From the NCBI RefSeq assembly GCF_963678635.1, contig NC_087071.1, positions 18,787,613 to 18,851,612 on the forward strand: a stretch of 64,000 nucleotides of DNA. Direction: 5' to 3'. Source of the stretch: Symsagittifera roscoffensis. Taxonomy: Eukaryota > Xenacoelomorpha > Acoela > Convolutidae. Below the pieces are notes generated by a model, which was not told the DNA's origin, did no database searches, and saw only the letters and a program-made list of their open reading frames with translations. Position 1 is the stretch's first letter. Each line of letters begins with the position of its first letter. Shown here in pieces: positions 57,697 to 64,000 of this stretch. The position numbers were made by a program, and so were the translations under genes.

Positions 57697-60027
57697 GTGG
57701 CGTCAATTGAAAAAATTCGAAGTCAAAATCAATCCAAATCCTTCTTTTTACTTTTCTTCATTCTAGATTGTTTCACCAGATGCTTAGTGGGTACATAATA
57801 TCAATCAGGTTTGGATACATAAAATTTGTGCATTTAGATAGACATTGTAATCAATTTTTATTTGCAAATGACAGCACGATTGATGTCTACTTTGTATGTA
57901 TGTGATTATATACATTTGTATATAATGATTCATATGTATAAAGTCACTTATGTGATCAAAACTATGCCATTAGAAGTGCCGATTTAAGTTGCTGCTAAAT
58001 TTTTTTGCTGCTCTTGATTTCTGAATAGTTCACAACATGCTAAAAATTTACCAGATACTACATTAAAACGTATTCCTTTGCCTACATAGACATATAGTGT
58101 GTGATATGGTTTTACAAAGTTTCTCATTCAATTTTTAGCCTAACTAACGTAATATGTGCAGTTTTAATTAGTGATAAAGCTATTACTGAAATCATTTAAA
58201 TTTTTGTTTCAGATTTATTAATAATTCTCTCTAGGTATTTCATATGTAGTGTGGAAAAACGAATGTTCAATTATAAATGAAGTATGCGGGAATGTAAGTG
58301 TCTAAGTTTGTATTATTTTTCTATCACATTTTCGGGCTGACGCCTGTATGGGTTTATTTATCTTTGTATAAATGAAAAAACTCAAAATGAACTTGACTTA
58401 AGTCCTGTTTTGTCATGAAAAGTCTTATTTGTGTCACGTCAACGTAAATTTTCCATGTACAAAAACATGTAAAATTCTTTAACATGTGCATCTACTTTTT
58501 TTGTTTGAGATGACTGATGCTGTCAACGAGTGTTTTCAAAATAAAAATTGTTTTGTTTGTTTGTATGTTTAAGTTTTTGTTTAGGAACGCCTGTAACAGA
58601 ATCTTACTCTATGTTGACAATCTTGCAACACGTTGGTCTTACTGTTGTTGTCAATATCATATTTGCTTGAAATTTTATCTGTTAAACAAGGCTAGAACTT
58701 ATATACATGCCCTTCATTAGCAGGTTTTACTTTTTTTTCAGTTTGCGTCAGTTCTGTTGATTGGCAGGTTGATAAATCAGATTCCACGTTTAGCCCAAAA
58801 TGCACTTATAAGCTGCTGTTATTTACTTAAATGCAATCAATGTTCAAGAAGTTTTGCCACATAGACATTCAAAAATTTGTACTCAATTATCTATCTATCA
58901 AATTAAAATTCTCAAAATTCGCTTGATAATTCTAAACTTTTCTGTTCCAATCTTGTCCTAGCTTCATTCGGTAAAACAGTGTTTTTATTGTTGGGATGAC
59001 AGTTAAGCCATACCGAGTACACCAGTTAGAGGCGTTGCTCGTCGCTGGTGTAGTCGGTATGTCTTACTATCATCCCAACAATAAAAACACTGTTTTACCG
59101 AATGAGGCTAGGAAAAGATTGGAACAGAAAAGTTTAAGAATTATCAAGCGAATTTTGAAAATATTAATTTGATAGATAGATAATTGAGTACAAATTTTTG
59201 AATGTCTATGTGGCAAAAATTCTTAAACATTGATTGCATTTAAGTGAATAACAGCAACTTTTATGTGCATTTTGGGCGAAACGTGCAATCTGATTTATCA
59301 ACGATCAACAAAACTGACGCAAACTGGAAAAAAAAGTAAAACCTGCCAATGAAGGGCATGTATATAAGTTCTAGCCTTGTTTAACAGATTAAATTTTAAG
59401 CAAATATGATATTGACAACATTAGTAAGACCAACGTGTTGCAAGATTATCAACATAGAGTAAGATTCTGTTACAGGCGTTCCTAAACAAAAACTTAAACA
59501 AATAAACAAACAAAACTATTTTTATTTTGAATACACTCGTTCACAGCATCATTCATCTCAAACAAAAAAGTAGAAGCACATGTTAATGAACTGTACATGT
59601 TTTTGTACATTGAAAATTTACGTTGACGTGACACAAACAAGATTTTTCAGGACAAAACAGGACTTGAGTCAAGTTCATTTTGAGTTTTTTCATTTATACA
59701 AAGATGAATAAACCCAAACAGGCGTCAGCCCGAAATTGTGATGAAAAAATCATACAAACTTAGACACTTACATTCCCGCATACTTCATTTATAATTGAAC
59801 ATTCGTTTTTTCACACTCGTTTTTTACAAAGTAGACATTAATCGTGCTGTCATTTACAAATAAAAATTGATTACAATATCTATCTAAAAGCACAAATTTT
59901 ATGTATCCAAACCTGATTGATAGTATGTACCCACTAAGCATCTGGTGAAACAATCTAGAATAAGGAAGAAAAGTAAAAAGAAGGATTTGGATTGATTTTG
60001 ACATCGAATTTTTTCAATTGACCCCAC
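57697..60027. repeat. Inner palindrome (fold-back structure) centred near 59035
   Basis: The left arm 57697-59025 and right arm 59045-60027 are reverse complements around a 19-bp loop (59026-59044). At the centre CATACCGAGTACACCAG pairs with CTGGTGTAGTCGGTATG with one mismatch, then a 60-bp near-perfect run follows on both sides. The left arm has about 350 bp (57897-58246) with no partner in the right arm. The ends carry the motif TCAATTGACGCCACG, shared with other positions in the region. No transposase gene is present. It could be a non-autonomous fold-back transposon or a product of replication-based inversion. Confidence 0.88.
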
Positions 60028-60477
60028 GTATAACAGAGATTGATGCGTTCCGATCCTTTTTCTTGTTTTTTGCGATGCACACAATTTACACATAATTATA
60101 TTATTTTGTAGTATCTGGTTGAACATAGTACAGATACAATACCTAGTAAAATGTTCTGGAAGTAGTAAAAGGACTAATCTGGCATTAAAGCTATATTGAG
60201 TTTGATTTGTGGCTTTACTTTTAGCTAATGTTACACTTCTGAACATTTATACATCAAAATTAACAATTTCACATACCGATAAACGCACGTAAAAATCAAA
60301 CACGGACATGTATACATAAATTCCAGTTTATTCGAACCCTTCGCTTATCAACCAGTGATAGACCAGATAAACAATTTCCGATAAAACTAAATCAGGTTGA
60401 AATGTAAATGATTCCTTTTTGCAAACCTTTCTGGTTGTGAACTGACATCTATACCCAATCATAAATCTCAATCGAGC
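60028..60477. other. Spacer between inner palindrome and right outer arm
   Basis: It has no visible partner on the left side, where the LTR copy and the gap occupy the equivalent place. No gene is recognised. Confidence 0.5.
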
Positions 60478-63400
60478 ATGGGGAAATTTATGTGTTCATT
60501 TTAGATAGCCGCTGAATACAAGATATGAATGTGAGCTCATAATTATGCTGTGATTTATTACTTGTCCAAAACTGTTCAATTTGAAGAAAAAAAGAAGAGT
60601 CGATAAAATTACTATCAAAAAGTTAGAAAAGATGTGGTCTTGATTATTCAAAACAAAGCATTTTCCAGCTATTTCATTTCCAATCCATGATGAGACTTGT
60701 TCTGTTTTAGCGCAATAACAACGCCTCTGCAGGCGCGTGCTTTCATCATTTGATTCATAATTTTATTCACTTCAATTCAATGTTTGCTCTCCGTTACCGC
60801 TAAACTTTAAAAAACTGTATGTGTAAGTTTTGACTGATTCCGCTCAAGAACGTACTATTTTTGACAAGACTGCTCACGGAGATTTTCTTTCTTTATTAGA
60901 CAACAATTAAATTCAAATAATGATAATTTTATCACTCTAAGTCACAAATTTTCCATTTAAGCTATCTTATTTCATTTATATCTTTCAAAAATATAGTTTA
61001 AAAGGCCATCAGAAAAGATAAATTTTTGATCATCGGAGTTCATATTGTCGCTTCAGCGCAAATAGCCAATGTTATGTTAATCAAAGATCTAGATTTACTC
61101 ATCTCGTTAGGAGTGCATTCCTCTTTCGTAGAGACAAATTGGATCTTCCCAGGAAGCCGAGAGGCCCAAGTCGGCCTGGAAATGGAGTCACCAGCTTCAT
61201 CTTGTCACTCTCGTTACAGGAATCAGTCTAACAGTGAGCCCTTAGTGCAGTCGGCAGACAACCAATATTAGCGAAATGTAAATGCCAGTTGCTCGCAAAA
61301 AACAAAAAAAAGGATCGGAACGCATCAATCTCTGTTATACGTGGCGTCAATTGAAAAAATTTTCAGTCTGTTTTTTGTTTTATGCTGCTTTTTCCCAATA
61401 ATTCATTTGAATTTATTAATGTTTAGCTGTTTGTTTTGTAATCTTAAATTAAATAAAACAAAAAGAACAAATTTTTTTTGCTCTTAGTTCTTTAAAATTA
61501 TTAAAAGCTTGTGTTTCTTTTAGAATCATGTCTGAAAAAACGGTCGTTCTAGAAAATTCAAATTCGCATAAAAAGATTGGGTTGTTTATTTTGCACAAAT
61601 TTAAAATTTTTTGAAAGTTGTCTTCTTTACTGAAAAAATGATTTGAACATCAGCTTAGAACAATTTTTGTTTTCTCTAAAACATACTTTTTACCGTTAGT
61701 TTTATCATAGTTAAGAAATATTTTCAAAGATACTTTAGCTCAAACGATCAATATTGCATAAATACGTGGAAAAAGATGAAAAAAGTGAACCTGTGTTAAA
61801 TAGCTTTTTCAGAGCTAATTATATTTTTTCAAACAACAAAATTTTCAATGGTTTAGCGAGAAAACAACATAACACGCAACTCTAGTCAATTTAACTTGGT
61901 CTACGGTTAAATCTGCAGCCTAATAGTCAACTGAAGATATATCAAACTACAGAACCAACAAATGAATCAAAAAACAAAATTAAAAAAAAAAAGATCACAA
62001 CTCTTAAAACAATGGCTAAAGTTTTTGTTTCAAATCAAAACTCCCACTGTCCTGAATTTTCTCTACAGTACTAAATAATTACTTGAGAGCAATTTTCGAT
62101 ATGTAAAAAAACTCTATTCGAACCGTACAACAAAAAACTTTCAACATATTGTTTTGAAATTTTCCCATCCTATGCAAGCTAATAAGCCTTGGTTTTTTCT
62201 TCTGACCACTTAAAATGCTTCTCATGACTCACAGGTCAGTTTTGAGTAGAAGTTTGATACCGTTGGAAAATTCGTTTGGGAGATCAACAATTATATTAAA
62301 AAATTGTTTTACACCATTTTTTATTTTAATTAAGATAAAAAACATTGCTAAATTGTGTACATGATTTGGCTGAAAGCTGGCATTTCTTTGCAAATCTCTG
62401 CTTGCGACGTTAGCGTTGTAAAAATCAAATTGTGTATGTAGGTTTGACTGTATTAGATTTAATTTATACGTGAAACGTAACGATTATATTTTTGTGTGAA
62501 TCTTTGTATTTATCTAAAGCAAATGCAAATAATTATCTTTTGGATATGCAAGTATGTATGCAAGTTGATGTATTCGTATGTATGAGTACAATTTTTTCCT
62601 TATGCGCTTGTAAACCAAAACAATTGTAACTAGAAAAATAACTATAACCCAACTTGATTTTTACTAATGTTTCTAGTTTTTGTTGAAAGTTTGACAAGAT
62701 ACTACCTGCATAGGAAATATGTACGCACATATGCTTTGCGTATGTGTGTATTTATGTAAACTGTAGGTATCTATGTAAAAGTGTATAATTTTTTGCATTA
62801 TAAAGGTAATTAATCGTATATATACATACTATTGATGTGTATTCATTTGATTATTTAGAAGTTACGTAAATTTTGTATGTTTTTCATGTAATGGAATGAA
62901 TACAAGCAAATATTTTGTATCAATGTAAGTTCTTAGGCGAGTATTTATGCATATTCGTATATGAGTATGAAAAGCACGTTTATATGATTGTATGTAAAGA
63001 CGTATGAATGCCAGTCTGTTGTGCGTGATTCTTTTTGTCTGAATGTGTGTATATATTTGTCTTGAAAGAGTCAAGTGATTATAAGTTGGTTTGTGTGTTT
63101 ACATGTGGTTGTATTTTAAAGGTCAGCAGAACTAAAAAGTAAAATCTTTGCATGTGTATAAGCAAAACTTGGGTGTGTGTCTAGTTATGTAAACTGTATG
63201 TATCTATGTAAAAGTGTTCAACGTTTTGCATGTATAAATGTATTTAATCATGTATAAACATACTATTTGTATCTGTTCATTTGATGATTTAGATTTTATG
63301 TTTATTTGTATGTTTTTGTGTCAGTACGAACTCTTGACTGCATGTCCGCTTGATTGAGTGAATGAATACAAGCAAATACTTTGTATCAACGTATGTGTTT

Positions 63401-63650
63401 AGGCAAGTATTTATGCATATTTGTACATGAGTTTGAAAGGCACGTTTATATGATTGTATGTACAGACGTATGAATACCAGTCTGTTTTGCGAGAGTCTTT
63501 TTGTCTGAATGTGTGTATATATTTGTCGTGAAAGTGTGAAGTGAATATAAGTTGGTTTGTGTGTTTACATGTGGTTGTATTTTAAAGGTCAGCAGAACTA
63601 AAAAGTAAATTCTTTGAATGTGTGTAAGCAAAACTTGCGTGTGTGTCTAG
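60478..63650 (-). repeat. Outer inverted repeat, right arm
   Basis: This arm is the reverse complement of 53230-56363. A GC-richer block at 61110-61270 (plus-strand frame with FPGSREAQVGLEMESPASS) has its partner at 55610-55770. The peptides 54188-54406 (plus) and 62533-62730 (minus) are the same repeat read from both arms. Their differences are mostly amino-acid changing, so I do not treat them as genes. Confidence 0.88.
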
Positions 63651-64000
63651 TTATGTAAACTGTATGTATATGTGTAAAAATGTGGGAATTTTGCATGTAT
63701 AAATGTAATTAATTATGTATGCATATACTATTTGTATGTATTCATTCGATTATTTAGATTTCATGTTTATTTGTATGTTTTTATGTAAGTACGAACTCTT
63801 GACTGCATGTCCATTTAATTGAGTGAATGAATACAAGCAAATATTTTGTATCAATGTAAGTTCTTAGGCGAGTATTTATGCATATTCGTATATGAGTATG
63901 AAAAGCACGTTTATATGATTGTATGTAAAGACGTATGAATGCCAGTCTGTTGTGCGTGATTCTTTTTGTCTGAATGTGTGTATATATTCGTCTTGAAAGT
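62756..64000. repeat. About 465-bp tandem units, right outer arm and beyond
   Basis: Units begin at the landmark GTAAACTGTA near 62756, 63187 and 63655 (periods about 430 and 467). The third runs off the window. The left arm has only two, so the array extends further on this side. Composition is rich in TATGTA and TGTGTGT on this strand. Confidence 0.83.

Noticed and set aside
54188-62730. Two similar peptides of about 70 residues at 54188-54406 (plus) and 62533-62730 (minus), as if a conserved gene pair.
   Set aside because: They are the same stretch of the outer inverted repeat read from both arms, and most differences change the amino acid, so the DNA repeat explains the likeness.

Overview
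The window is AT-rich animal DNA, most likely from an invertebrate; I cannot name the species. The reasons are a Polinton (Maverick) element with animal-type genes, two Ty3/gypsy retroelements (one with an envelope-like gene), and one spliced exon with a von Willebrand factor A (VWA) signature. Two 200-N assembly gaps (4408-4607 and 57497-57696) show a scaffolded draft. The window is gene-poor and is almost entirely transposable elements of different ages, nested and rearranged. Nearly every coding region is broken by stops and frameshifts, so most CDS-like entries are typed as pseudogenes. Their limits are approximate because they were read across frames.

Region 1 (1-4407) is AT-rich and I recognise nothing in it. 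Region 2 (4608-7124 and 25740-26645) is one decayed Ty3/gypsy pol gene, reverse transcriptase then RNase H then integrase, cut in two inside the integrase. Region 3 (7125-25739, about 18.6 kb) is what split it: a Polinton with about 350-bp terminal inverted repeats. Its minus strand carries, right to left, an intact unknown ORF, packaging ATPase, integrase, minor capsid, a small Gly/Arg-rich capsid-associated protein, major capsid and adenovirus-type protease. Its plus strand carries protein-primed DNA polymerase B, whose 5' two-thirds is present as three partial tandem copies followed by one C-terminal end. The element is dead: polymerase motif C and the protease histidine are both altered.

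Region 4 (26646-31150) is mostly unassigned but holds one credible host exon (27973-28138, VWA domain). Region 5 (31151-49959) begins with a perfect hairpin and a truncated LTR. It continues through a very long Ty3/gypsy retroelement: gag with a CCHC knuckle and an Asn/Ser/Arg-rich tail, protease, RT, RNase H, integrase, an envelope-like gene, a further unrecognised gene and a 3' LTR. A piece of its RT and a second copy of the gag tail are inserted upstream of the protease.

Region 6 (49960-52860) is unassigned, with weak minus-strand exon candidates. Region 7 (52860-64000) is a pair of nested inverted repeats. Outer arms of about 3.1 kb (53230-56363 and 60478-63650) enclose a duplicated LTR segment, a gap, and an inner palindrome centred near 59035. 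The arms contain about 465-bp tandem units in CATACA-like DNA. The likely history is: gypsy insertion, Polinton insertion into it, internal Polinton duplication and decay; and separately, insertion of the envelope-bearing element, with later copying of its 3' LTR and flank into the palindromic region.
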